Positions 1-8,182 of a stretch of 64,000 nt of DNA are shown piece by piece. The stretch lies in the NCBI RefSeq assembly GCF_900113805.1, contig NZ_FOQT01000002.1, forward strand, positions 310,001 to 374,000, read 5' to 3'. The notes under the pieces were generated by a model, which saw only the letters and a list, made by a program, of their open reading frames with translations, ran no database searches and was not told where the DNA came from. Position 1 is the stretch's first letter, and every line of letters begins with the position of its first letter. A program made the position numbers and the translations under genes. This stretch comes from Halpernia frigidisoli (GTDB taxonomy: Bacteria; Bacteroidota; Bacteroidia; Flavobacteriales; Weeksellaceae).

Positions 1-1
1 A

Positions 2-1966
2 ACACAATTACAAGATGCTTTAAGGTTTGATACTTCAGCTAATGAATTATTTGCGAGAGGTCTTCAGCGTAAAGATTTTAATATGCGTGTTGGTCAGTCA
101 AAATTGACAAGCACACAGTTTTTTGCCAATGCAGAATACCCAATTAATGATCAGCATAAAGTTTATTTATTTGGCGGCTATAGTAATAGAGATGGAAATT
201 CGGCTGGATTCTACCGAAGACCGGAGCAGTCCAGATCTTTGACTTCAGTTTATCCGGATGGTTTTTTACCGGAAATAGGCTCAAGAGTAATTGATTACTC
301 AATTGCGGGCGGTGTAAAAGGTAAAGTCGCAGGTTTTGATTATGATTTAAGCAATACTTTCGGCATCAATTCATTTGATTACACAGTGGAAAATACTGCA
401 AACGTAACTTTAGGCACAAACACACCAACAGATTTTAACGCAGGTAAATTAAAATTCCAACAAAACACAACGAACTTAGATTTCGTGAAAAAGCTGGATC
501 TTTTAGGTGGATTTAATATTGCATTTGGTGCAGAAGCCCGACTGGAACGGTACATCATAAAAGCAGGGAATGAAAATTCTTATGCAACTTATAATTCTGA
601 CGGTACAGTTTACGCCGGTCCAGCTACACCAAATATTTTGAGACCAACAGATTTCTTCGGGAATTTCAGACCTGGTGGCGCGCAGGTTTTTCCTGGTTTC
701 AGACCGGCGAATCAGGTAAATAACGGTCGCGAATCTTATGCAGGTTATATTGATACTGAACTTGATATCACAAAATGGTTGCTAATAAGCGGTGCTTTGC
801 GTTATGAAAATTACTCAGATTTTGGTTCTACATTTAATTATAAGTTCGCTTCCCGCATAAAATTAACAGACAATTTAAATCTTCGCGGTGCTATTTCCAC
901 AGGTTTTAGAGCACCTTCTTTAGCTCAGATCAATTACAGCTCAACGTCTACGCAATTTATTGGAGGTGTACCTTTCGAAGTGGGAACTTTCAGAAATGGT
1001 GGAACAGTAGCTAATATTCTAGGAATTCCACAACTAAAACAAGAAGAATCCAACAATTACAGTTTGGGTATCACTTATAAAATCCCTGAAACAAATTTAA
1101 CATTTGCTGTTGATGGTTATTATATTAAAATTAACGATCGTGTTGTACTTACAGACGGATTTTCACCTTCAACGCCTCAACTAACAACTCTTTTTAATCA
1201 GGCAAATGCAAATACAGCAACATTTTTTAGTAATGCTGTAGACACGCAATCAAGAGGTTTAGACGTTGTCATCAGCAATAAATTTGCTTTTGATGAATTT
1301 ACCTTAAACACAAGTCTTGCCGGAACGATGAGTAAAACGGAGAGAATTGGTGATATTAACGGCTCTCCAGCTTTAGTAGCTGGTGGACAGATCAATAAAT
1401 ATTATTCTGAAGCTACGAGGATTTACATGGAAGAAGCAATACCGCGGGTTAAAGCAAATTTAATTAACAGTTTAAAATACAAAAAATTTGATTTCTTTAT
1501 ACGCCAAAGTTATTTTGGGAAAGTAACTGATCCAAACACTGCCGATGTCAATGGAGACGGCTACATCGCAGCAACATCCATTAATGGTGTTTTTGTAGAA
1601 ACTGAACATCCTGAATTTAAATCCAGAACAATCACAGATCTTTCAGTGACGTACTCTTTAAACAAAAAAATTAAATTTACTGTCGGTAGCAACAATATAT
1701 TTGATCTTTATCCAGATAAAAATTTAAAAACCCAACTTGTTTTTAGACCGGATGCAAACGGAAAATACAAATACGTAAATACAAGTGGCGCAACTGTATT
1801 TCTGCAAGGACCTGGCGGACCGGTTTCTACCCTACCCGCAGATTATAAATCCGGCGCGGCTGTAGTTGATCTTTCTAATAACAACCAGTTTGAATATTCC
1901 CGAAATGTTTCTCAGTTTGGACAAAATGGTCGCTATGTATTTGTTAGAGTAAATTATAGTTTCTAA
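2..1966 (+). CDS. TonB-dependent receptor, C-terminal part (5' end outside window)
   Basis: The reading frame is open from base 2, so the start and the plug domain lie outside the window; the first internal ATG (83) is not the real start. About 654 residues remain. They have the alternating Tyr/Phe/Gly pattern of outer-membrane beta strands, and the family's 'GFRAPSLAQI' and 'RGLDVVI' type motifs. The protein ends in an aromatic-terminated strand (FVRVNYSF), the usual C-terminal signature of outer-membrane barrels. It should import a ligand such as a siderophore, vitamin or glycan using TonB energy. The substrate cannot be told from this part. A strong terminator follows. Confidence 0.93.
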   Translation, partial: TQLQDALRFDTSANELFARGLQRKDFNMRVGQSKLTSTQFFANAEYPINDQHKVYLFGGYSNRDGNSAGFYRRPEQSRSLTSVYPDGFLPEIGSRVIDYSIAGGVKGKVAGFDYDLSNTFGINSFDYTVENTANVTLGTNTPTDFNAGKLKFQQNTTNLDFVKKLDLLGGFNIAFGAEARLERYIIKAGNENSYATYNSDGTVYAGPATPNILRPTDFFGNFRPGGAQVFPGFRPANQVNNGRESYAGYIDTELDITKWLLISGALRYENYSDFGSTFNYKFASRIKLTDNLNLRGAISTGFRAPSLAQINYSSTSTQFIGGVPFEVGTFRNGGTVANILGIPQLKQEESNNYSLGITYKIPETNLTFAVDGYYIKINDRVVLTDGFSPSTPQLTTLFNQANANTATFFSNAVDTQSRGLDVVISNKFAFDEFTLNTSLAGTMSKTERIGDINGSPALVAGGQINKYYSEATRIYMEEAIPRVKANLINSLKYKKFDFFIRQSYFGKVTDPNTADVNGDGYIAATSINGVFVETEHPEFKSRTITDLSVTYSLNKKIKFTVGSNNIFDLYPDKNLKTQLVFRPDANGKYKYVNTSGATVFLQGPGGPVSTLPADYKSGAAVVDLSNNNQFEYSRNVSQFGQNGRYVFVRVNYSF

Positions 1967-1978
1967 ATTTTTCACTTT

Positions 1979-2020
1979 AAAAATCCCCATTAAGTTATTT
2001 CTTAATGGGGATTTTATTTT
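1979..2020. terminator. Bidirectional rho-independent terminator
   Basis: A 14-bp stem (AAATCCCCATTAAG pairing with its complement at 2001-2014) is flanked by an A-run on the left and a T-run on the right. It can end both the TonB receptor gene and the convergent minus-strand gene that stops at 2059. Confidence 0.85.
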
Positions 2021-2058
2021 TTAAAATAATCTGTAGATTTTAATTTACAGCTTGATCA

Positions 2059-3039
2059 TTACAACCAGCCTTGCGCTTCCATCCATTCATCGTTATAGAT
2101 TTTTGCCACATAACGCGAACCATGATCATGCAAAAGAACCACAATAATATCATCTTTGGTAAACTGATCTTTCATCTGAACCAACGCAGACATTGCACTT
2201 CCCGCAGAATAACCGCAAAAAATTCCCTCTTCTTTGGCTAATTTCCTTGCATAAATAGCGCCGTCTTTATCCGTGACTTTTTCAAAGTGATCGATCAACG
2301 ACATATCAAAATTTTCCGGAATAATATCTTCGCCGATTCCTTCAGTTATATAAGTGTAGGCTTTTGACAAATCTAAAATGCCCGTTTCGTGGTATTCTTT
2401 TAAGATTGAACCGTAAGTATCAACACCTATAATATTGATGTTTTCATTTTTTTCTTTAAAAAACTTTGCACAACCTGTTATTGTTCCGCCCGTTCCTGCG
2501 CCTACCACAAAATGCGTTAATTTTCCTTCTGTTTGTTCCCAAATTTCCGGTGCGGTAGATTCATAATGCGCCGTTCTGTTTGATAAATTATCATATTGAT
2601 TTACATACCAACCATCTTCGGTTTCTGACGCCAATCGCTTGGAAACACTGTAATAACTTCTTGGATCTGTTGGTTTTACATCCGTTGGACAAACGATCAC
2701 CTGTGCGCCCATCGCGCGCAAAATATCACATTTTTCTTTAGATTGTTTCGCATTAGTTACAAAAATACATTTGTAACCTTTAATGATCGCCGCCAAAGCC
2801 AAACCCATTCCAGTGTTGCCGGAAGTCCCTTCAATAATGGTTCCGCCAGGTTTTAGACGTCCGTCTTTTTCAGCATCTTCCACCATTTTCAGCGCCATTC
2901 TGTCTTTTACTGAATTTCCAGGATTAAAAGTCTCAACTTTAGCCAAAACCAAAGCCGGAAAATCATCTCCCAAAACTTTATTTATTTTTACCAAAGGCGT
3001 ATTACCAATGGTTTCTAATATATTTTCTGCGTATTTCAT
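2059..3039 (-). CDS. PLP-dependent cysteine synthase family protein
   Basis: The 326-residue protein belongs to the fold-type II PLP family of cysteine synthases and cystathionine beta-synthases. 'NSVKDRM' carries the probable Schiff-base lysine (K45). 'EGTSGNTGMGLA' (about 70-81) is the substrate/phosphate loop, and a glycine-rich 'GAGTGGTITG' phosphate-binding loop follows around 180. It probably makes cysteine or cystathionine from an activated serine, or acts in reverse transsulfuration; sequence alone does not separate these. It lacks the regulatory CBS domains of eukaryotic CBS. The gene stands alone, convergent with the TonB receptor gene. Confidence 0.85.
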   Translation of the reverse strand: MKYAENILETIGNTPLVKINKVLGDDFPALVLAKVETFNPGNSVKDRMALKMVEDAEKDGRLKPGGTIIEGTSGNTGMGLALAAIIKGYKCIFVTNAKQSKEKCDILRAMGAQVIVCPTDVKPTDPRSYYSVSKRLASETEDGWYVNQYDNLSNRTAHYESTAPEIWEQTEGKLTHFVVGAGTGGTITGCAKFFKEKNENINIIGVDTYGSILKEYHETGILDLSKAYTYITEGIGEDIIPENFDMSLIDHFEKVTDKDGAIYARKLAKEEGIFCGYSAGSAMSALVQMKDQFTKDDIIVVLLHDHGSRYVAKIYNDEWMEAQGWL

Positions 3040-3137
3040 CTTAAACTACTAATTTATTTTATTTGAAAAATATTATCGCTTCAGGAATTTAACTACCAAT
3101 TTTAAACAGTTGTAAAGCGATTTAATTTTTAATTTTT

Positions 3138-3266
3138 TAAGGAGCAAGAAAAGTGTATTTTTTTTTAAAATTGGTCCCGCTTTCCATTTCAATCTTTTTT
3201 TTATAAAATTATTTCTTTAACAGAAAAGAATCACAAAAAAAAGGATTTACATTTCAATCGGGGCTA
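3138..3266 (-). repeat. Dispersed intergenic repeat, family 1, copy 1
   Basis: Read on the minus strand, the element begins AGCCCCGATTGAA, passes an A/T-rich imperfect hairpin, and continues with AAAAAGATTGAAATGGAAAG then CGGGACC and a TTGCTCCTTAAAAA end. Two more copies with the same ordered blocks lie at 50830-50965 and 53773-53877. It fills most of the gap between 3040 and 3349. I see no gene in that gap. Confidence 0.7.
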
Positions 3267-3349
3267 AAAAAGTAGACTTTGCTTTTTCCAACTGCAAAAA
3301 TAAGAAATTTGTTTTTGATGGCTAAGTGACTTATTTCACAAAATAAACC

Positions 3350-4600
3350 CTAACTGTATTTAATCGCTTTTACTGGAGAAATTTTACTTATCAAAAAGCT
3401 TGGCAAAATCAGTGAAATAGCAGAAACCAAAAGAATTCCCGCAGAGATCATAAAAATATAAAGTGGATTTAGATCAACCGGAACAACGCTCACATAATAA
3501 TTTTCGGGATTTAAAGTAATTAAACCAAAATATTTTTGAAGCAAAAGCAAACCAATTCCCAAAACATTTCCAATAATGATTCCTGGAATCATAATAAGTA
3601 AAGTGTAATTAATGAAAATTGACCGAATTTGTCCATTGCTTGTTCCCAATGTTTTTAAAATCCCAATAGAATTTGTGCGTTCGATGATCAAGATCAAAAG
3701 AACCATAATGATATTAATGACGACAACAATCAGCATTATAGCAATTATTATGGCGATGTTAACATCAAAAATATTGATCCATTCTACAATTTCAGGATAT
3801 TTATCTGTGGCTTTTTCAGCATAATTTTTTAGACCGATCAGTTTTTCAACTTTTGGAAATGCGTCATCAATATTGTCGATATTATTTAAAAAAACATCCA
3901 TTCCACCGATTTCATCTTGCGACATTTCCTGTATTTTCCGAACCTGATTAATATCGCCGATAATAAAAAGGTCATCGATCATTTTGATGTCCGTTTTGTA
4001 AATCCCGACAACTTCAAACTTTCGATAAATAGGATTTTTATTTTCTTTTGAAAAAATTGCAACGATGCTGTCTTTAACTTTCAAATTAAGATCAGTCGCA
4101 ATCTTTTGAGAAACAGCGATCTCATTGCTGTAGCCTTCTTCGGAAATTTTTGGCGAAACGCCCGCTACCAGGAATTTTTTAAAACGTAAGGCATCAAAAT
4201 CTTTACCAACACCTTTGTAAATAATACCTGCAAAATTATCTTTATTCCTTAAAATTCCGCTTACTGTCGCATATTTTTGAATGCTTTCCACTTCTGGCAA
4301 ACTCTTTATCTTTTCCGGATAAAAACTTGTATTATCTAAAACTGTGGAGTTATAAGAAGAATTGGATCGTGTGGATTTGATGGAAATATGACCGCTAAAA
4401 TCTGACAATTTTTCTTTAATTGCTTTTTTTGAACCCAAACCAGTAGAAACGGTGATCAAGGAAACAATGATTCCTAAAGCCACAGAAAGCCGACCAATAA
4501 AGACAATCACACGGGAGAGATTATTTTTATTATCTTTGGAAAACGCTATTTTTTTCGAAAAATATAATGGAAATTTCAATAAGATGAATTTAAAACTCAA
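3350..4600 (-). CDS. FtsX-like ABC transporter permease (LolC/LolE or MacB type)
   Basis: This 416-residue inner-membrane protein has the FtsX/LolC layout: one N-terminal membrane helix (about 28-50), a large periplasmic domain (about 60-260), then three C-terminal helices ('IAIIIAIMLIVVVINIIMVL', one near 340, one near 385). Such permeases work with an ATPase in lipoprotein export or envelope remodelling; no ATPase gene is adjacent. There is no ATG near the 5' end. The candidates are TTG at 4600 or TTG at 4579, the latter giving 'MKFPLYFSKKIAFSK', which looks more typical. The 5' end overlaps the start of the divergent NamZ-like gene. Confidence 0.85.
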   Translation of the reverse strand: MSFKFILLKFPLYFSKKIAFSKDNKNNLSRVIVFIGRLSVALGIIVSLITVSTGLGSKKAIKEKLSDFSGHISIKSTRSNSSYNSTVLDNTSFYPEKIKSLPEVESIQKYATVSGILRNKDNFAGIIYKGVGKDFDALRFKKFLVAGVSPKISEEGYSNEIAVSQKIATDLNLKVKDSIVAIFSKENKNPIYRKFEVVGIYKTDIKMIDDLFIIGDINQVRKIQEMSQDEIGGMDVFLNNIDNIDDAFPKVEKLIGLKNYAEKATDKYPEIVEWINIFDVNIAIIIAIMLIVVVINIIMVLLILIIERTNSIGILKTLGTSNGQIRSIFINYTLLIMIPGIIIGNVLGIGLLLLQKYFGLITLNPENYYVSVVPVDLNPLYIFMISAGILLVSAISLILPSFLISKISPVKAIKYS

Positions 4601-5780
4601 AATTAAAGCTTTACTTCTGATTTGCCTAATTTATTTTAGCTTCACTTCATTTTTTAACGCGCAAAATTCCGATCAAAAAAATTTTAAAACTGGCGCAGAC
4701 CAACCCGAACTTTATTTACCGCTTTTAAAAAACAAGACAATTGCTGTTTTAACCAACCAAACCGGATTGCTGAAAGACAAAACAAACCTGGTGGATTTTC
4801 TGGTCAAAAATAAAATTAAAATTAAAACTATTTTCGCTCCAGAGCATGGTTTTCGCGGTGATGCAGATGCTGGCGAACATGTGAAAAATGGAAAAGATCT
4901 AAAAACAGGAATTCCAATTATTTCACTTTACGGGGACAATAAAAAACCTAAACCAGACCAATTAAAAGGTGTTGACATTGTTGTTTTCGATATACAGGAT
5001 GTCGGCGTGCGATTTTACACTTATATATCAACTTTAAGTTATTTAATGGAAGCCGCCGCAGAAAACAAAGTAGAAGTTATGGTTTTAGACCGACCAAATC
5101 CAAATGATGGTTTTGTTGACGGACCCGTATTAAAGAAGGAATTTTCAAGTTTCGTGGGTTTACACGAAGTTCCGGTGGTTTATGGTTTAACCATCGGCGA
5201 ATACGGAAAAATGGTTAACGGTGAAAAATGGTTGAAAAATGGAATTCAGGCGAATTATACTTTGATCAAACTTAATAATTATCATAAAAAGCAGCGGTAT
5301 GAAATTTCAGAAAAACCTTCCCCAAATTTACCAAATGCAACTTCCATAAATCTATATCCATCGCTCTGCTTTTTTGAGGGTACTCAGGTTTCTGTTGGAA
5401 GAGGAACAGATCTGCCCTTTCAAATATTTGGAAGTCCGTGGACGAAAGATTTTTCATACCAATTTACACCAAAACCGACTTCTGGCGCAAAAGATCCTTT
5501 TCTGAACGGTCAACTTTGTTTTGGAGAAAATCTTTCAGATAAAAATTTAAATCTTCGGGAAATCAATTTAAAATGGCTGATAAAATCTTATGAAGATTAC
5601 AAAAATCCTGACCAGGATTTCTTTCTTAAAAATTTGTTTTTTGATAAGCTTGCCGGAAGCGATGTTTTAAGAAAACAAATTTTAGCAAAAATGCCCGAAA
5701 AAGAAATTAAAAAATCGTGGCAAAAAGATTTGGAAGAATTTAAAAAAATCAGAAAAAAGTATGTGATTTACGAGGATTAA
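4584..5780 (+). CDS. namZ: DUF1343 protein, NamZ-like exo-beta-N-acetylmuramidase
   Basis: The protein has about 398 residues and starts with a signal peptide (MNLKLKIKALLLICLIY..., cleavage near 'FFNAQ'), so it is exported. The conserved DUF1343 motifs are present in order: 'LTNQTG', 'PEHGFRGDADAGE', 'FDIQDVGVRFYTY' and 'LDRPNPNDG'. Family members remove N-acetylmuramic acid from the non-reducing end of peptidoglycan fragments during wall recycling. The frame is open upstream to 4452, but the signal peptide places the start at 4584. It ends 5 bp from a convergent small gene. Confidence 0.85.
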   Translation: MNLKLKIKALLLICLIYFSFTSFFNAQNSDQKNFKTGADQPELYLPLLKNKTIAVLTNQTGLLKDKTNLVDFLVKNKIKIKTIFAPEHGFRGDADAGEHVKNGKDLKTGIPIISLYGDNKKPKPDQLKGVDIVVFDIQDVGVRFYTYISTLSYLMEAAAENKVEVMVLDRPNPNDGFVDGPVLKKEFSSFVGLHEVPVVYGLTIGEYGKMVNGEKWLKNGIQANYTLIKLNNYHKKQRYEISEKPSPNLPNATSINLYPSLCFFEGTQVSVGRGTDLPFQIFGSPWTKDFSYQFTPKPTSGAKDPFLNGQLCFGENLSDKNLNLREINLKWLIKSYEDYKNPDQDFFLKNLFFDKLAGSDVLRKQILAKMPEKEIKKSWQKDLEEFKKIRKKYVIYED

Positions 5781-5785
5781 AAAAT

Positions 5786-5989
5786 TTAATCAAACTCGTC
5801 AAAAGTATCATTTTTTTTAGTTCTGTGCATATACCACATGGCGACGGTGAGACCAACAACGCCTGCGCCACCGGTCATTAAAGCTCTTGATAATTTATCT
5901 TCATAAGTACTTCCGATATAATTCATCAGGAACAATATGATGAATGTAATAAGAGCAATTAATAAATATCTTTTACTTTTTATATCCAT
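5786..5989 (-). CDS. Small two-helix membrane protein of unknown function
   Basis: The protein has 67 residues, with predicted membrane helices at about 8-25 and 38-54 and a charged C-terminal tail (HRTKKNDTFDEFD). No family is recognised. Its start codon directly abuts the stop of the DUF3575 gene, so it is the last gene of a unit that runs thioredoxin, DUF3575, this gene. Confidence 0.65.
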   Translation of the reverse strand: MDIKSKRYLLIALITFIILFLMNYIGSTYEDKLSRALMTGGAGVVGLTVAMWYMHRTKKNDTFDEFD

Positions 5990-6595
5990 TTATCTAAGTT
6001 TATAAGAAATCATCACTCCGCCTCTATAAGGTAAAATTTCACCGCTTTTATTAAAATTTTTCGCTACATCATATCTTTCGCCAGTCGTTCTGTCATAGCC
6101 TTTATATAAATCCTGAGAAGTGCCGACAGTAGCATAAACATCCATATTCCAGCGTTCAGATAAATTAAACTGATATCCTACGGTAGCGCCGATTATGAAA
6201 GAAATACCTTTTTGGTAAAGATTTGATCTTACGAATTCTTTGTTATTTGAATTGGTGTAAATACCATCGCCCCAATAATTCCATTTTTGCAGCACAAATG
6301 CTGCGGTGGAAATATTTGCACCTAAATACCAGTGTTTAAAAGCTTCATCAAAATAATACCGTCCTTCCAGCGAAGCAGAATAATACTGAAATTCATGTAC
6401 TGCGAATGATTTCCAGGGAGAAATAAAAATATCACCCTGAATTGTATATCTGGCCGACAATTGTTGTTCTAAACCGACATTAATAACTCCGATTGGCAAA
6501 AGTAATGCATTTGCTTTTACGTAAAGTGAATTTACTTTTTGTGCAGAAAGACAAAAACTTAAAGCAAGTAGAAATAGGGAAATAGATTTTTTCAC
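5990..6595 (-). CDS. DUF3575 outer-membrane-like protein
   Basis: This 201-residue protein begins with a signal peptide (MKKSISLFLLALSFCLSAQ). It continues with amphipathic beta strands of an outer-membrane barrel type ('VKANALLLPIGVINVGLEQQ', 'YYFDEAFKHWYLGANIST') and ends in a strand-like 'GGVMISYKLR'. This matches the DUF3575 family of Bacteroidota, whose function is unknown. It sits between the thioredoxin-like gene and a small membrane protein with no spacing, so the three are probably transcribed together. Confidence 0.75.
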   Translation of the reverse strand: MKKSISLFLLALSFCLSAQKVNSLYVKANALLLPIGVINVGLEQQLSARYTIQGDIFISPWKSFAVHEFQYYSASLEGRYYFDEAFKHWYLGANISTAAFVLQKWNYWGDGIYTNSNNKEFVRSNLYQKGISFIIGATVGYQFNLSERWNMDVYATVGTSQDLYKGYDRTTGERYDVAKNFNKSGEILPYRGGVMISYKLR

Positions 6596-7771
6596 TTATT
6601 TGTTTAATTCTGTTAATAAAGCAGTTGCCAAACTCGCATCTTTACCACTTTGGGCTGAAATATCTGCTGACATTTTAGCAAAAGACCTGGCTTTTTCAGT
6701 ATCACCGGTTTTCTGATAAAGCTTGGCTAAAATATAAGTATTTTCAGGATTTTCTCCTTTCATTACAGATTTCTCAGACCACATTTTAGCTTCATTAAGT
6801 GAATTTACATTTGTGATGTTTTGGCTAAAAATCCACGCAGCCTTGTCGAGTTCTTTAGCATCAAAAGAATCTGCATCCTTATAATATTCCAGCGCTGCTT
6901 TCTCATAACCTTCAAAATTTCCAGTTTGTGGATAAAGCGCCACTTTTGTACGGTTCAGTGCTTTTTCAGCATCTGCTCTCCCAACAATCGGAACAGCGTT
7001 TTTAAAGAAATACTCGTCATTTATACCACCATCGCTTTCGTTTACGGAAGCTTCTAAAACTTCGGATAGTTTAATTTGCTGATCAAACTGATTGTAAGTT
7101 TCCAAAGGAACCGACTTTGTAATTTCCTCTTTATTTTTTACAAACTCCTTGTATAAAGGATCTTTGGTTGATTTTACAAAATATAGAATGTAAGAAATCT
7201 CTTCTTTTGAAAGTTCCTTAGTATTTTTTACTTCAAAATAGCGCTCTGCAGCACTTTTAGCAAAATTATAATCTGAATTGGCGTTATTTTTAATGATCGT
7301 CTCTAAAAATTGTGGATTTTTTTCACCTTTAGCAAATAAAGCTTTTGGGGATTCTTTTGCATTTAAAGGATTTCCTGCTTCTTTACCTAAAGCTAAAAAA
7401 TCTTCTTCTCCCATGTAGCCTAAAGCCTTTTGAATAATTTCTCCATCTCCGTTGATGAACAATAAACTTGGGTAAGAGCGGATCATATATTTTTGCGCGA
7501 TTCCGGGTCCTTCCCCTTTTTCCATATCAATATGGGTATTTATGAAGGTTTTATTAAAAAAATCGCGCACTGCGGGTTTTGGAAAAACATTTTTCTCCAG
7601 CAACTTACACGGTCCACACCATGAAGCATACGCATCAAGAAAGATGAGTTTTTTTTCAGCTTTTGCCTGAGCCATTAGTTCTGCAAATGGTTTTTGGGAA
7701 AAATTAATTGATTCCTGTGAAAAAACCTGCAATGAAATCAGTAGAAAAAGGATATATTTTATTTTATTCAT
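6596..7771 (-). CDS. Secreted thioredoxin-fold protein with C-terminal helical repeats
   Basis: The 391-residue protein has a signal peptide (MNKIKYILFLLISLQVFSQ). A thioredoxin domain follows (about 25-130) with the active site 'YASWCGPCKLLE' (Cys52 and Cys55) and the cis-Pro region 'IRSYPSLLFI'. The remaining ~250 residues are helical, with a TPR-like stretch near the C-terminus ('NTYILAKLYQKTGDTEKARSFA'). It is probably a periplasmic disulfide oxidoreductase. It is the first gene of a three-gene unit. Confidence 0.85.
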   Translation of the reverse strand: MNKIKYILFLLISLQVFSQESINFSQKPFAELMAQAKAEKKLIFLDAYASWCGPCKLLEKNVFPKPAVRDFFNKTFINTHIDMEKGEGPGIAQKYMIRSYPSLLFINGDGEIIQKALGYMGEEDFLALGKEAGNPLNAKESPKALFAKGEKNPQFLETIIKNNANSDYNFAKSAAERYFEVKNTKELSKEEISYILYFVKSTKDPLYKEFVKNKEEITKSVPLETYNQFDQQIKLSEVLEASVNESDGGINDEYFFKNAVPIVGRADAEKALNRTKVALYPQTGNFEGYEKAALEYYKDADSFDAKELDKAAWIFSQNITNVNSLNEAKMWSEKSVMKGENPENTYILAKLYQKTGDTEKARSFAKMSADISAQSGKDASLATALLTELNK

Positions 7772-7942
7772 TTAAATAATGTAAGCCGCGAAGTTAAAAA
7801 TTAATTTGCCTATCCACACTTCGTTTGATTATAAAGTTTGTTAAAGAACTTTTTTTAAACTCAATATTTAAAACAAATTTTTAAGTGCTACAGCTAAATA
7901 CGATTTATACCTATTGTAAGTTTTTTGATAAATCTTTAAAAC

Positions 7943-7974
7943 AAAAAATCCCCACATATAAAATGCGGGGATTT
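7943..7974 (-). terminator. Terminator downstream of the original tRNA-Phe site
   Basis: An 8-bp stem (AAATCCCC...GGGGATTT) is followed by a T-run on the minus strand. It lies 19 bp outside the left attachment repeat. Before island insertion it would have been just downstream of tRNA-Phe, so it is probably that gene's native terminator. Confidence 0.7.
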
Positions 7975-7992
7975 AAATTTAAACTAAATTTT

Positions 7993-8036
7993 GTGGTTCC
8001 TCCAGGGTTCGAACCAGGGACACATGGATTTTCAGT
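7993..8036. repeat. Left attachment site: displaced 3' fragment of tRNA-Phe
   Basis: The 44 bases match the 3' half of tRNA-Phe at the right end. The last 19 (ggacacatggattttcagt) are identical and the four differences all fall in the T stem. The similarity stops exactly inside the anticodon stem, so this is a remnant and not a working tRNA. Confidence 0.85.
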
Positions 8037-8141
8037 GTATGTAATATTTTATATATATTATTGATTATCAATATTTTAATAAGGTGAAAAATTTATTTAC
8101 TATGTTAGTTTTAGATGTTTTATGATAGTTTTGGATTTAAA

Positions 8142-8159
8142 TCGTGCGTTAATTCGTGC
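8142..8159. promoter_or_regulatory. Candidate integrase arm-type sites, left end
   Basis: Two direct copies of TCGTGC start at 8142 and 8154, 12 nt apart. The same arrangement and orientation occurs at the right end (26122 and 26134). This is the expected layout of arm-binding sites for a tyrosine integrase; the assignment is inferred. Confidence 0.5.
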
Positions 8160-8182
8160 ATTGAAATTATATGAATGGATAT

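Noticed and set aside
2783-3052. Plus-strand ORF opposite the cysteine synthase-like gene
   Set aside because: It is the antisense of a clearly conserved protein and has no recognisable features.
7993-8036. A second tRNA-Phe gene at the left island end
   Set aside because: Only the 3' part is present; the D arm, the 5' acceptor strand and half of the anticodon stem are missing.
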